Positions 35,207-44,789 are shown, counted from the stretch's first letter. The stretch is DNA of 64,000 nucleotides from Candidatus Melainabacteria bacterium (GCA_016212515.1 JACRFZ010000038.1:19365-83364); one strand, 5' to 3'. Translations and numbers: made by a program. Notes: a model not told the origin generated them from the letters alone.

Positions 35207-35253
35207 TTGAGAGAGAGCCGCAAACCGGGCTCTCTCTCAATTTGTATTTTTGT
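35207..35253. terminator. Strong bidirectional Rho-independent terminator
   Basis: TTGAGAGAGAGCC (35207-35219) pairs perfectly with GGCTCTCTCTCAA (35228-35240), a 13-bp stem with an eight-base loop, followed by a T-rich tract (TTTGTATTTTTG). It ends cpaB. On the complement it overlaps the last codons of the converging TadE-like gene (stop at 35237-35239). Confidence 0.85.
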
Positions 35254-35980
35254 CTTTTTGCTGCTTTCTTTTTTTGGAGGTCGGCTCTTGAATCTCAATC
35301 ATCTCGATGGCCGCACCACCGGATGGCGGCAAGACTTTGTGGGTACCCTGACAGTTCTTCGGATTCTTCAAGTTGAAAACACAAGTGGTGTGATAAACCA
35401 GGTGTTGCCCGTCGCTTTCTAAGGCGCTGGGATTGAAAAGCAGTACCGGCACCGGCACGAGAGCCCTGGTACTCATGGTAATGGTCAGTTTGCGCAGGGA
35501 GGGCGTGATGTTATCGTCAAAAGACGTAATCATAGGTCTTTCGATAAAGAGCCCGGGCAGGGCGCAGCGATCAAGATAATGCAGGGAAGAATACCAGATG
35601 CTGGGAGTGTCCTTACCTTCGGTGGCGGCCTGACCGGCAAACATAATAGCCTGCTTGCAGCAGCGCTTGTTGTAATCACGTGCCAGAGCCAGTATGGAAA
35701 CATTCATTACCAATACGGCAAAGACCGAGAGCACAAGCACCCCACAAACCAGTTCAAAGAGTGAAAATTTGGTAGCTGATTTGGAGTTGGGGACGTTGTT
35801 AGCTGCTTGCCCCGCAGGAGTTGCCGGCTCAGACGTTTCCTGCACCGGCGGTGCAGCGGCAGCCGCTACCGACTCCGTGGCGGTTTCGACCTTAGAATCA
35901 GAGGGGGATGCGGCGACTTCCGCGGGCGCAGCCGTAGCCTCGGTCTCTTGTTCTTTTTTTGATTGCTCAGGCTCTTGCAA
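35237..35980 (-). CDS. TadE-type pseudopilin-like protein with acidic disordered N-terminus
   Basis: 247 residues from a TTG at 35980 with GGGAGAG upstream. The first 70 residues are Ala/Glu/Pro/Ser rich and probably disordered. A membrane helix follows in which Glu sits at the start (ATKFSLFELVCGVLVLSVFA), as in prepilin-type signals, then RDYNKRCCKQAIMFAGQAAT. The C-terminal domain holds TMSTRALVPVPVLLFNPSAL. Both the Cys/Arg segment and the PVP motif recur in the proteins at 59549 and 62887, so it belongs to the same TadE-type group. The usual Gly before the cleavage site is Lys here. It lies downstream of hpt in the same direction and opposite cpaB. Confidence 0.6.
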   Translation of the reverse strand: MQEPEQSKKEQETEATAAPAEVAASPSDSKVETATESVAAAAAPPVQETSEPATPAGQAANNVPNSKSATKFSLFELVCGVLVLSVFAVLVMNVSILALARDYNKRCCKQAIMFAGQAATEGKDTPSIWYSSLHYLDRCALPGLFIERPMITSFDDNITPSLRKLTITMSTRALVPVPVLLFNPSALESDGQHLVYHTTCVFNLKNPKNCQGTHKVLPPSGGAAIEMIEIQEPTSKKRKQQKDKNTN

Positions 35981-36009
35981 AAAAGTCTCTCCCGGGGGAA
36001 TTAAGGAAT

Positions 36010-36561
36010 TTAGCCGCCACCCAGTTTCAGTTCACCAAGATAGGGCAATTCCCTGTACTTCTCAGCATAGTCGAGACCGTAGCCAACTACAAACAAGTCT
36101 TCAATTGTAAAGCCTACATAATCGGCTTCCATGGGTACGACCCGGCGCGAAGGCTTATCAAGAAAAACCGCCATCTTCAGTGTGGCGGGATTGAACTGAT
36201 CTTTCAAGTAATCCATAAAGAAGCGGGCAGTGCGGCCGGAGTCGATGATGTCTTCCACCACCAGGATGTTGCGGCGGGCGATATTGGGCAGTTCCAGATA
36301 AGGGGTTTGCACCGAGCCGGAACTTTCGGTGGCACTGCCGTAGCTGGCCAGTCGCACAAATTCTATCTGTAGAGGATCGGGGGTGGATATCTGCCTGACA
36401 ATATCGGCAAGGAAGCAAAAAGCCCCTTTCATAACACCAATCACCACCGGGTGCTCAAGCTTGGCATAATCGCTGGAGATTTGCTGTCCCATCTCTTTGA
36501 TTCTCTCTTGAATCTCGGGCTGGGAATAGATAGTCCGAATAGAATCTACTTGAGTTGCCAC
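36010..36561 (-). CDS. hpt: Hypoxanthine phosphoribosyltransferase
   Basis: 183 residues from a GTG (36559-36561) with AAGGCGG five bases upstream. HPRT salvages hypoxanthine/guanine with PRPP to IMP/GMP. The PRPP-binding motif is ILVVEDIIDSGRTARFFMDY, preceded by the family start pattern including VIGVMKGAFCFLADIVRQI and EFVRLASYG, and followed by VPMEADYVGFTIEDLFVVGY and GLDYAEKYRELPYLG, all diagnostic for bacterial Hpt. Length is normal. It follows guaD by 44 bases, making a purine salvage pair. Confidence 0.96.
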   Translation of the reverse strand: MATQVDSIRTIYSQPEIQERIKEMGQQISSDYAKLEHPVVIGVMKGAFCFLADIVRQISTPDPLQIEFVRLASYGSATESSGSVQTPYLELPNIARRNILVVEDIIDSGRTARFFMDYLKDQFNPATLKMAVFLDKPSRRVVPMEADYVGFTIEDLFVVGYGLDYAEKYRELPYLGELKLGGG

Positions 36562-36605
36562 TTAAACCGCCTTTTCACCTGGGCCAAAGATCCTAGCAGG
36601 TAACC

Positions 36606-37958
36606 TTACCCGGCTAAATTAACTGACGCCAAATTGCCGGTTTCTTGTAGCGCTTTGCTAAATATTAGACGTCCCCGCACATAGGTGCGCTCCACAATCC
36701 GATCATCCCCCAGGAAAACCAGGCAAGAGAGAATCTCATCGGTGGGCTGATCAAGGATATCGTCCACTACGCCGGTCTTGGCAGAGGGGTCGAGGACTAC
36801 GAAGTCGGCCTCCTTGCCTACTTCCAGGCTACCCACGACACCATCCATATAGAGTGCGCGGGCACCGCCCAGGGTGGAACGATAAATCAGTTCACGGGGC
36901 TCAATCCAGTCGTCCGGTTGAATGAAATTGGCATCCTTCATGACTTCAAAGAGCGACATATGTGGTCCGGCCGCCACATCAGAACCCAGACCGAACAAGC
37001 AACCACACTGCCTGACCCGGTTGTAGGCAAAAACACCGCTCTTGAGAAAGAAGTTGGAGCTGGGGCAATGGGCAAGGGCTGCTCCTCTCTGCTTAATGCA
37101 GTCCAGATCGCCGTCGTCCAGGTGGATGGCATGGGCAAAGACACTGCGCTCGCCGGCCAGACCAAAGCGGTCATACATATCCATGTAACTGCGTGCTTCC
37201 GGAAAGAGTCCGGCCACGGTCTGAATTTCTTCTCTCGCCTCGGCTAGATGCGTATGCATATAGGTCCCGGGGAAGCGCTTCCAGAGTTCACCGGTGCCGG
37301 ACAAAAGTTCAGGAGTAGAGGTCACCCCGAAGCGAGGAGTGAAGGCGTATTGCAATAAACCATCATGGGCGCCGTGCCATTTCCGGGCCATTTCCATGGA
37401 GCCTGTAAGAGACTCTTGGGTTACTTCGCATAAGGCTGCGGGCGCATTCAGATCCATCATTACTTTGCCCATGATGACGCGGCTGTGGGTGCGAGCCGCT
37501 TCCTCAAAGGCAACGTTGCAGGCTTCCTTATGAATGGTGGTGAAGACCACCGATAAAGTGGTGCCGTTGGCGGCCAGTTCGGCAAAAAACCAGCGGGCGA
37601 TTCGGCGAGCATAGTCGATATCGGAAAACTTGGACTCGGCAGGAAAAATGTAACGGTTCAGCCAGGCCAATAAGTGTTGACCCGACTTGGCGGTCTGGGT
37701 CACCTGAGGCAGATGCAAGTGCATATCGATGAGACCGGGCATGATGAGCCGCTTTCCGAAATCCTCAATCTTCACCTGACTGAGAATGGTTCCCAGGTCG
37801 GAGCGCTCGCTCAACTGGTCAAAATCACCCAGTGCGGTCAGCTTTCCATCAGTGACAACCATCAGGCCGCGAGGATAATCTATAAAGGAGTAATCGCCAC
37901 TCCCGCTTGTGGAGATCGGGCTGACTATATGACCTTTGTAGGCAGTGATTGAGCTCAT
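36606..37958 (-). CDS. guaD: Guanine deaminase
   Basis: 450 residues of the amidohydrolase superfamily. Guanine deaminase converts guanine to xanthine and ammonia. Metal motif HxH in PGLIDMHLHLPQVTQTAKSG, further ligands in MHTHLAEAREEI and HAIHLDDGDLDCIKQ, and the terminal Asp in GLGSDVAAGP. AHCPSSNFFLKSGVF is the substrate signature of GuaD against other deaminases. It precedes hpt in the same direction, suggesting coordinated guanine/hypoxanthine salvage. The intergenic region to the divergent acetyltransferase is 63 bases. Confidence 0.93.
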   Translation of the reverse strand: MSSITAYKGHIVSPISTSGSGDYSFIDYPRGLMVVTDGKLTALGDFDQLSERSDLGTILSQVKIEDFGKRLIMPGLIDMHLHLPQVTQTAKSGQHLLAWLNRYIFPAESKFSDIDYARRIARWFFAELAANGTTLSVVFTTIHKEACNVAFEEAARTHSRVIMGKVMMDLNAPAALCEVTQESLTGSMEMARKWHGAHDGLLQYAFTPRFGVTSTPELLSGTGELWKRFPGTYMHTHLAEAREEIQTVAGLFPEARSYMDMYDRFGLAGERSVFAHAIHLDDGDLDCIKQRGAALAHCPSSNFFLKSGVFAYNRVRQCGCLFGLGSDVAAGPHMSLFEVMKDANFIQPDDWIEPRELIYRSTLGGARALYMDGVVGSLEVGKEADFVVLDPSAKTGVVDDILDQPTDEILSCLVFLGDDRIVERTYVRGRLIFSKALQETGNLASVNLAG

Positions 37959-38021
37959 GAAAGCCTGTACCCTGTAAGATGTTGAACAACCAAAAGAGCG
38001 GCGAACAAGACGACCGGCAAA

Positions 38022-39143
38022 ATGCCAAGCCTACCACCTGAGACAATGTGCAAGCAAGAATCTCCCTCTGGAGGGCACGACGGAGAGCTAATCAGACCTG
38101 GTTTTCTTAGTTTTCTTAGCTTCCCCGAGGTTCTCAAGATACTAAAAGAGACCCACCGAATCTGGTCGGGGGGTCTTACTTATTACAGCTACCTTGACTA
38201 CCTACAAAGACAGGCAAGCAGTGCCTGGGGCCGTCGCAATCTCAGAATGAGAGCCCTACAACTGGCGGTACCGACAAAAGCCGAGACAGTTAGCATCGGC
38301 TCCTCCTGCAAAACTTACAACCTTACATTGAGAGCCCGAAACCAGGCCGGCAAGGCTTGCCACCTGAACTTTGTCGGTCTCGGGGCCATCTACACTCCGG
38401 AGGCTTACCGGGGCAGAGGCTATGCCCGAGTGCTTCTAAAGTTACTGGAAGAGGAGGCAACGGCGCAGGGTAAGGACGGGCTATTGCTTTTCTCGGACAT
38501 CGGTAGCGATTTCTATAGTAGCTGCGGCTTCCAGGAAATGAGCGCTGCTACATTCACCCTCGAACTGCGACCGACAGGCAGCGTCGATGACTGCGATTAC
38601 CAGGTTGTCAGCCTGAGCGATTACCCCTCCGGCACCCTGCAGCGCCACTACAGCCGGTGGCTTGCCAGAGAAAGACTGGCAGTGGAGAGGAGTGAGGATT
38701 ACTTCAATTACAAGATAATGAAAGAGAGTTACTTACACCGCCACTCAAAACTCAGTTGGCCTGAATTGCTCGTGCTTACCGCTCCCGAGATGAACGGCTA
38801 TGCCATACTGGAATTAGGCGGCGCCACGGTGCGCGTACTGGAGATCATTGCTCAGGAGCCGGAACCTTTCTTCAAAGCCATTCTGCATTTTGCCATGAGC
38901 CGGAAAGCAAGGCGCATCAGAGGCTGGGAGAGTGTTCTTGCCGCACTGGCACCCGGCTTTGATCTGAGGCGCTACCTCTTGAGCAGTGTCGAAAAAAATC
39001 GCAAGATTCTCACCGACTTCTATTTCGAGGAAAGGACCTGGGGCTGCCCTATGATTTTGCCACTAAAACCAGGTCTGGAAGCCGAATTTTCAGAGTGGAG
39101 CAATTTTTCTCCCTGCCCTATTTTGGAGCTCGATCACCTTTAA
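38022..39143 (+). CDS. GNAT acetyltransferase, LYC1-like
   Basis: 373 residues. The N-terminal half is a GNAT domain with the acetyl-CoA motif in LGAIYTPEAYRGRGYARVLL (Arg/Gly-x-Gly/Ala at RGRGYA), followed by LLFSDIGSDFYSSCGFQEM. The SDIG-x-x-FY stretch resembles the fungal LYC1 lysine acetyltransferase family and related bacterial Eis-like enzymes. The C-terminal half is a second domain without clear motifs, as in LYC1. The substrate cannot be named. The start is uncertain: several ATG/GTG codons occur in the first 60 residues and none has a strong Shine-Dalgarno. Confidence 0.75.
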   Translation: MPSLPPETMCKQESPSGGHDGELIRPGFLSFLSFPEVLKILKETHRIWSGGLTYYSYLDYLQRQASSAWGRRNLRMRALQLAVPTKAETVSIGSSCKTYNLTLRARNQAGKACHLNFVGLGAIYTPEAYRGRGYARVLLKLLEEEATAQGKDGLLLFSDIGSDFYSSCGFQEMSAATFTLELRPTGSVDDCDYQVVSLSDYPSGTLQRHYSRWLARERLAVERSEDYFNYKIMKESYLHRHSKLSWPELLVLTAPEMNGYAILELGGATVRVLEIIAQEPEPFFKAILHFAMSRKARRIRGWESVLAALAPGFDLRRYLLSSVEKNRKILTDFYFEERTWGCPMILPLKPGLEAEFSEWSNFSPCPILELDHL

Positions 39144-39198
39144 AAACGCTTGTGGGCAAAGTAAGCTAGGATAAACACGTTGAGAGACTGAGTATTCA

Positions 39199-40845
39199 AT
39201 GACAACCGCGACAAAATTAACCAGCCATCTGATTCTGGAACAACTGCTTTTGGAAGGAGCCTCAGCCGTATTCCACGGACCGCGCTGCAATCCTTCGCCT
39301 CTGGTGCAACTTTTGAACACCTCCCAGGTCTTGAAATGTGCCCGGGCCCTCTCTGAAAGAGCCGCCAGTTTCATGGCCATCGGACACAGCCAGAGCACAG
39401 CCAGACCGCCGGTGCTGATTCTCTCGCCCGGGCAGGGAGCCCTCAACGCCCTGCCGGCAATTTATACGGCAAAACAAATTCAGGTGCCGCTGATTGTGCT
39501 TTGCGAACAGCAGAGCACTCAGATTATGAACGACGACCCCGTGCTGGCTCTAGATAACCTGGCCCTGGTGTCGAAACTTACCAAATGGTCAGCGGAAGCC
39601 CGCTCCCCCGTGGAAGTAACCAGGCTTATTAGACGTGCTTTCACGGAAGCGCTGGCGCCGCCCAAAGGGCCGGTGATGTTGTCACTGCCCCTGGACATCC
39701 TCTACCAGTATGCCCAATGCGAAGTGATCAACCCGCCCCATGTAAGTCCCCTCGGGGCTGCCGCCGACAACTTTTTGAAGAAAACAGCCAAATCACTGGT
39801 CACCGCCAAGAACCCGTGCATTATTGCCGGCAACGAAGTCAATCAATTTCGAGCCCGTAAAGAAGTAGTGGTTTTGGCCGAAGTACTGGGATGCCCGGTT
39901 TATACGGAGCCCATGCCCACAGGCGTTAATTTTCCCAATCGCCACCCGCAGTTCGGAGGCGTCCTTCACTTTGGTCTCAGTACCATCAAAGAAAAACTGA
40001 AGGAGCACGATCTGGTGCTGGCCCTGGGCATGCAAACCAGACTCTCGGCGGAAGCGGACAAAATGTCCCTCTTCAACCCCCGTGCGGCTATCATCCAGGT
40101 CAATGTGGAGCCTACCCTGGCCGGCAAGAGCTTGCCCTGCATTGCAGCGGCTACAGCCGATATTGCTGAAACCATGACGCGCCTGCGTGCTGAAATTCAG
40201 CTTCTCGCCGACGCTAAATGCCTGGCCGTGGCAAAAATCAGAGCCCAGGAAACCATCAAGCAGATTACGGAAGAGCGTATGAAGCTGGAAGAGGAGCTGG
40301 TTTACCCATCCCACAATGATCCCATTTCCCTTTTCTGGCTGCTGCGCACCCTGGACGGAGTGCGCCCCACCGGCTCCATTATCGTCAACGACATCCTCTC
40401 CATCCATGCCGACCCCTGCTCGGTAATGAGCCTGGAAACAAGCTCTTCCTATGTTTCCTCCAATGCTTGCATAGATGGCTACGGGCTACCGGCCGGTCTC
40501 GGAGTGCAGCTATCGCTGACGGCCCAGGAACTGCCGGTAATAGTGCTCACCAGCGACGAATCCTTCATGCAATGCAGCGAGGCACTCTGGTCGGTGGCCC
40601 ATTATCAGCTCCCCATCAAGATAGTCATCGTTTCAGCCGGCGGTGCCGCCCTGCTCATTCAGCCGCAAACACCGGCCCAAATCGGATTCCCGTTCAACAG
40701 TCCCACCATCGACTTTCAACAAATGGGACAGGCTATGGGGCTGAAGGTATTTACGGCCAAAGTCATGGAAGAAATGGAAGAGGCCATCACGCGCCTCTTT
40801 GAAGAAGAAGGCCCCTGCGTTCTCAATGTCAAGGTATCCGGCTGA
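39199..40845 (+). CDS. ThDP-dependent enzyme homologue (acetolactate synthase/benzoylformate decarboxylase type), cofactor motif degenerate
   Basis: 548 residues with the three-domain layout of pyruvate-type ThDP enzymes. The Glu-bearing Pyr domain includes RALSERAASFMAIGHSQSTA and LSPGQGALNALPAIYTAKQI. A middle Rossmann domain has IIAGNEVNQFRARKEVVVLA and NRHPQFGGVLHFGLSTIKEK. The C-terminal PP domain is also present. At the ThDP/Mg site the canonical GDG...NN is SDESFM...VSAGG, so the metal- and diphosphate-binding Asn and the first Gly are lost. Cofactor binding is doubtful and the role may be altered or structural. It is codirectional with korAB and 293 bases upstream. Confidence 0.75.
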   Translation: MTTATKLTSHLILEQLLLEGASAVFHGPRCNPSPLVQLLNTSQVLKCARALSERAASFMAIGHSQSTARPPVLILSPGQGALNALPAIYTAKQIQVPLIVLCEQQSTQIMNDDPVLALDNLALVSKLTKWSAEARSPVEVTRLIRRAFTEALAPPKGPVMLSLPLDILYQYAQCEVINPPHVSPLGAAADNFLKKTAKSLVTAKNPCIIAGNEVNQFRARKEVVVLAEVLGCPVYTEPMPTGVNFPNRHPQFGGVLHFGLSTIKEKLKEHDLVLALGMQTRLSAEADKMSLFNPRAAIIQVNVEPTLAGKSLPCIAAATADIAETMTRLRAEIQLLADAKCLAVAKIRAQETIKQITEERMKLEEELVYPSHNDPISLFWLLRTLDGVRPTGSIIVNDILSIHADPCSVMSLETSSSYVSSNACIDGYGLPAGLGVQLSLTAQELPVIVLTSDESFMQCSEALWSVAHYQLPIKIVIVSAGGAALLIQPQTPAQIGFPFNSPTIDFQQMGQAMGLKVFTAKVMEEMEEAITRLFEEEGPCVLNVKVSG

Positions 40846-41138
40846 GGCAACTTCCCAGCTCCGCTCTTCTTTCATTTTTAATTTCCCTCTAATGGTTAAG
40901 TGCCGGCTCTCTTCAGTCAGTACCTGTTTGACTTGCAAAGTATCTCGAAAAGCTTAGCGAAATTGGTATTTACAGGCACTTCTGCAAGAAGAACGGCTAA
41001 ACTTTAGTTCTGTGCCCAAGGAGCAGCAGGCTTGGGGAATACTAGCCCGGACTTAACCTGAAACTGCGCCTGTAAGACAGGTACAAGAAAGCACCCAAGG
41101 GTACAGACCAAGAACACCAGAAAAATAGGATACGCACA

Positions 41139-42965
41139 GTGAAAACGCTAGTTGCAGACAGCAAAGAAAAACTGGGGAAAGGAAAGATAGTCAACGACTT
41201 TTCCATCCAGGTAGCCACCGTAAACGGCTCCGGGAGCCAATCCTCTAATAACGTGCTCATGCGTTCCATCTTCCAGATGGGCATTCCGGTGAGCGGCAAA
41301 AACCTCTTCCCCTCCAATATTGCCGGTCTACCGACCTGGTTCACCATCAGAGTGAATAAAGACGGCTATATTGCCCGCAAGGCAGAAATCGACATCCTCG
41401 TGGCCATGAATCCACAGACCGCCATCGACGACGTCAAGGCCCTTACACCGGGAAGCGTCTGCGTAAGCCCTGTGGAACTGAAACTGGATGCCATTCGTAG
41501 CGACGTCAAACATTATCAGGTGCCTTTCAGTGAGTTGGCGGCCAAAGCCAGCGACAATCTGAAACTGCGCAAACTTCTCACCAACATGATTTACGTCGGT
41601 GTCGTGGCTGAACTTCTCAATATCTCCCATCCGGAAATTGAAAATGCCATCACCAAGCAGTTCGAAGGCAAAGCCAAAGCCATCGATCTCAACTTGAACG
41701 CCGTCAAACTGGGCAGAGAATGGGCCAAAGAAAATCTCAAGAAAGAAGATGCCTATACAGTCGAGCCCATGGATAAAACCCAGGGCAAAATCATCATCGA
41801 CGGCAACGCCGCTGCCGCTCTCGGTTGCCTCTTTGCCGGTGTGACTGTGGTTTCATGGTATCCCATTACACCTTCATCGAGCCTTTGCGAACAGCTCATC
41901 GATTATTTGAAAGAGTATCGCATCGATAAAGAAACAGGCAAAGCGACCTTTGCCGTCGTGCAGGCGGAAGACGAGCTGGCGGCCATCGGTATGTCCCTGG
42001 GCGCCGGCTGGGCCGGAGCACGCTCCATGACTTCCACCAGCGGACCCGGCATCTCACTCATGTCGGAATTTGCAGGCTACGGTTATTTCACTGAAATTCC
42101 CACCGTTGTCTTCGACGTACAGCGAGTCGGTCCCTCCACAGGCATGCCCACCCGCACCTCGCAGGCCGACCTGACCAGCACCTATATGCTCTCTCACGGC
42201 GATACCAAGCACATCATCCTCTTGCCCGGCTCCGTCAGTGAATGTTATGAGTTGTCGCTGGAAGCCTTCGAACTGGCCGAAAAATTCCAGACACCGGTCT
42301 TTGTACTCACCGACCTCGACCTGGGCATGAACAACTGGATGTCCGATCCTTTTGAGTATCCAACCAAGCCCATAAACCGCGGCAAAGTACTGGACGCAGC
42401 CGCCCTTGAAAAAGCCGGCAAGTTCGAGCGCTACAAAGATGTGGACGGCGACGGTATTCCTTACCGCACCCTGCCCGGTACCGATCATCCGCTGGCGGCC
42501 TACTTCACCCGTGGCTCCGGTCACACCGAAAAGGCCACCTACACGGAAAAACCGGAAGATTACGTCAACTTGATGAATCGCCTGGAGAAGAAGTTCAACA
42601 CCGCCCGGCAATTTGTACCGAAGCCGATTCTCTCCCAAAGCAAAGATGCCAAAGTGGGCATCATCGCTTTCGGCTCCAGCCACTTCGCTGTGGAAGAGTC
42701 TAGAGACGAACTGAAAGCAGCCGGTATCAATTCCAGCTACCTGCGCATCAGAGCTCTACCTTTCACGGACGAGCTTAAAAAATTCGTCACCGACCATGAG
42801 CGGGTTTATGTTGTAGAACAAAACCGTGACGGTCAAATGCGTGACCTGATTGCACTGGAAATGCCTGAACTAGCCACCAAACTGCGCTCGATCAGACACT
42901 ACGACGGACTGCCCCTGGACGCCTCGTTTGTCACCGAAGCCGTGATCCGGGAGGAGAAAAAATAA
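41139..42965 (+). CDS. korA: 2-oxoacid:acceptor oxidoreductase, fused gamma-alpha subunit
   Basis: 608 residues from a GTG at 41139. The N-terminal about 190 residues are the gamma domain (FSIQVATVNGSGSQSSNNVL, MGIPVSGKNLFPSNIAGLPT). The remainder is the alpha subunit with WYPITPSSSLCEQLIDYL, TSTSGPGISLMSEFAGYG and a C-terminal transketolase-like domain (KVGIIAFGSSHFAVEESRDE). The enzyme oxidatively decarboxylates a 2-oxoacid (2-oxoglutarate type) to the acyl-CoA and reduces ferredoxin. The stop overlaps the korB start (TAATG at 42963-42967), so the two subunits are coupled. Confidence 0.93.
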   Translation: MKTLVADSKEKLGKGKIVNDFSIQVATVNGSGSQSSNNVLMRSIFQMGIPVSGKNLFPSNIAGLPTWFTIRVNKDGYIARKAEIDILVAMNPQTAIDDVKALTPGSVCVSPVELKLDAIRSDVKHYQVPFSELAAKASDNLKLRKLLTNMIYVGVVAELLNISHPEIENAITKQFEGKAKAIDLNLNAVKLGREWAKENLKKEDAYTVEPMDKTQGKIIIDGNAAAALGCLFAGVTVVSWYPITPSSSLCEQLIDYLKEYRIDKETGKATFAVVQAEDELAAIGMSLGAGWAGARSMTSTSGPGISLMSEFAGYGYFTEIPTVVFDVQRVGPSTGMPTRTSQADLTSTYMLSHGDTKHIILLPGSVSECYELSLEAFELAEKFQTPVFVLTDLDLGMNNWMSDPFEYPTKPINRGKVLDAAALEKAGKFERYKDVDGDGIPYRTLPGTDHPLAAYFTRGSGHTEKATYTEKPEDYVNLMNRLEKKFNTARQFVPKPILSQSKDAKVGIIAFGSSHFAVEESRDELKAAGINSSYLRIRALPFTDELKKFVTDHERVYVVEQNRDGQMRDLIALEMPELATKLRSIRHYDGLPLDASFVTEAVIREEKK

Positions 42966-43996
42966 TGACCACGTCAGCACCTAAAACTAACCGCATCGGC
43001 TTGACCCTGGCCGACTACAAAGGTTCCCCTTCGACCCTTTGTGACGGCTGCGGACACGACGCCATCACCAGCCAGATCATCAAGTCGTTTTTCGAACTTG
43101 GTTTGTCACCACACCAGGTGGCAAAGCTATCCGGCATCGGTTGCTCCTCGAAGACACCGGCCTACTTCTTGAACCAGGCCCACGGCTTCAACGCCGTGCA
43201 CGGACGCATGCCTTCCATCGCTACAGGCGTCAGCATGGCCAATCACAACTTGACCATGATCGCCGTATCAGGCGACGGCGACACCGCCTCCATCGGACTG
43301 GGACAGTTCTGCCACCTGGTCAGACGTAACGTGCCCATGATCTACATCGTGGAAAACAACGGCGTCTACGGTCTCACCAAAGGACAGTTCTCGGCCACCG
43401 CCGATCTCGGCTCCAAGCTGAAAACAGGTGTTCTGAACGAACTGCCTCCCATCGACCTCTGTGGTCTGGCCATCGAACTGGGTTGCGGCTTCGTAGGCCG
43501 TTCCTTCGCAGGCGATCCCAAACAGTTGACGGCTCTCATCAAAGCAGCCGCCTCCCACAAAGGCACCGCCGTATTGGACGTGATCAGCCCTTGTGTCACC
43601 TTCAACAACCACGAAGGCTCCACCAAGAGCTACAAGTACGCCAAAGAAATGGAAACTCCCTTGCATGAGCTGGGTTACATACCTTTCTTCGAGCAAATCA
43701 ACGTCGAGTACGAACCGGGTTCCGTGCAAGAAGTGGAATTGCATGACGGCTCCAAAATCACCCTCAAGAAAACCGAGCATGATTACGATCCGACTTGCGC
43801 CATTAATGCTATGAAGACCATCAAGCAAGCCCACATCGACAAGCAGTTCCTCACCGGTCTGCTCTATATCGATGAGCAAAAGCCTGATTTCACCTCGCTC
43901 TTGCGCGTTGGTGAAGCACCGCTTGCCACCTTGCCTGAAGAGAAAACCAGACCGAGCAAGGAAGTACTCAAAGAAATCATGGAAGCTCTCATGTAA
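42965..43996 (+). CDS. korB: 2-oxoacid:ferredoxin oxidoreductase, beta subunit
   Basis: 343 residues. ThDP/Mg-binding motif GDGDTASIGLGQFCHLVRRN with the following NNGVYGLTKGQ, the family start STLCDGCGHDAITSQIIKSF and the GIGCSSKTPAYF region identify the beta subunit. No separate iron-sulfur domain is appended, so electrons pass through other carriers or Cys in the complex. It is translationally coupled to korA and followed by a strong terminator. The CDGCGHD Cys residues may ligate a cluster (inference). Confidence 0.94.
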   Translation: MTTSAPKTNRIGLTLADYKGSPSTLCDGCGHDAITSQIIKSFFELGLSPHQVAKLSGIGCSSKTPAYFLNQAHGFNAVHGRMPSIATGVSMANHNLTMIAVSGDGDTASIGLGQFCHLVRRNVPMIYIVENNGVYGLTKGQFSATADLGSKLKTGVLNELPPIDLCGLAIELGCGFVGRSFAGDPKQLTALIKAAASHKGTAVLDVISPCVTFNNHEGSTKSYKYAKEMETPLHELGYIPFFEQINVEYEPGSVQEVELHDGSKITLKKTEHDYDPTCAINAMKTIKQAHIDKQFLTGLLYIDEQKPDFTSLLRVGEAPLATLPEEKTRPSKEVLKEIMEALM

Positions 43997-44020
43997 CTCG
44001 GTAACTACCTGTACGTTCTG

Positions 44021-44055
44021 AAAGGGAGGGAGACTTGGTCTCCCTCCCTTTTCTC
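44021..44055. terminator. Strong terminator after korAB, bidirectional
   Basis: AAAGGGAGGGAGAC (44021-44034) pairs with GTCTCCCTCCCTTT (44038-44051) around a three-base loop, a 14-bp perfect stem followed by further T residues. It terminates korAB, and the symmetric A-run on the other side suits the converging gene at 44062-44382. Confidence 0.88.
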
Positions 44056-44061
44056 AAAGCT

Positions 44062-44382
44062 TCAGATATTGCCCTTCATGGTCAAGTAGAGGCAAACGGA
44101 AAAGAGAAAGAGGGTCATAGCCATGCAGATCTTAGCCAGGGTCCAGAGCACGGCTATCCATTGAGGCGGTAGAAAAATACCGAAGAAAGATATCAAAACC
44201 GGCAAAACCACAAAGCAAATCGGACCGACAATCATGAAAAGAGTCCAGAGAGCCTTTTTGAACAAATAGTCGTCTGAGGTGGTGGCAAGTTCAGCAAGGC
44301 GTTCGGGTTTTCCGCTGCAAGCCCGCTCCTCCTGTTGCCTTACAAATTTAAGCGCCTTGCGGCGCATCTGCTCCAGATCCAC
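44062..44382 (-). CDS. Small two-helix membrane protein
   Basis: 106 residues from a GTG (44380-44382) with AGGGGAGG upstream. A basic cytosolic N-terminal 45 residues (MRRKALKFVRQQEERACSGK) precede two closely spaced membrane helices (IVGPICFVVLPVLISFFGIF and LAKICMAMTLFLFSVCLYLT). No family recognised. It converges with korB across a shared terminator. Confidence 0.65.
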   Translation of the reverse strand: MDLEQMRRKALKFVRQQEERACSGKPERLAELATTSDDYLFKKALWTLFMIVGPICFVVLPVLISFFGIFLPPQWIAVLWTLAKICMAMTLFLFSVCLYLTMKGNI

Positions 44383-44789
44383 TTTTGCCCTACCTCCCCT
44401 TTAATCTTATAGTATCCGACGGCAACAGGTAGCCAAGGGATCGAGGAAGCGAACCGGCGCAGCTCTATGACTATTGAACTCGACAAAACCCAAACCGATA
44501 ACGGTTGAACTTTCGAATTATCAGTCTTGAACAGAAGCCGGAAAAGGCGCCAAAAAGAAATCTTGTCTTTTTCCAGGCTGCGAAAGGCCCAGAATTGCTG
44601 GGAAATCGGCTCCAGCTCTTGTCAAGGGGCGGGTGCGCAAGTTTTAGACTGCTACCCCAGGGGCACATTAAGAATGTAGGGCTAAATGCATCCATTTCTC
44701 ATACCAACCAAACTTGAGCTAAAAGTCTGGTGTTAGTGTGGTGCACCGGCCTGAAACGCTATCCATGAAAAAGACCAGGGTAATTTCTC
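44383..44789. other. Intergenic region before the HtpX-like gene, nothing recognised
   Basis: A 407-base divergent gap. Short reading frames in it have no ribosome-binding site or recognisable product. No tRNA, repeat or terminator hairpin was seen. The right end carries AGGG about nine bases before the ATG of the HtpX-like gene. Confidence 0.35.
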
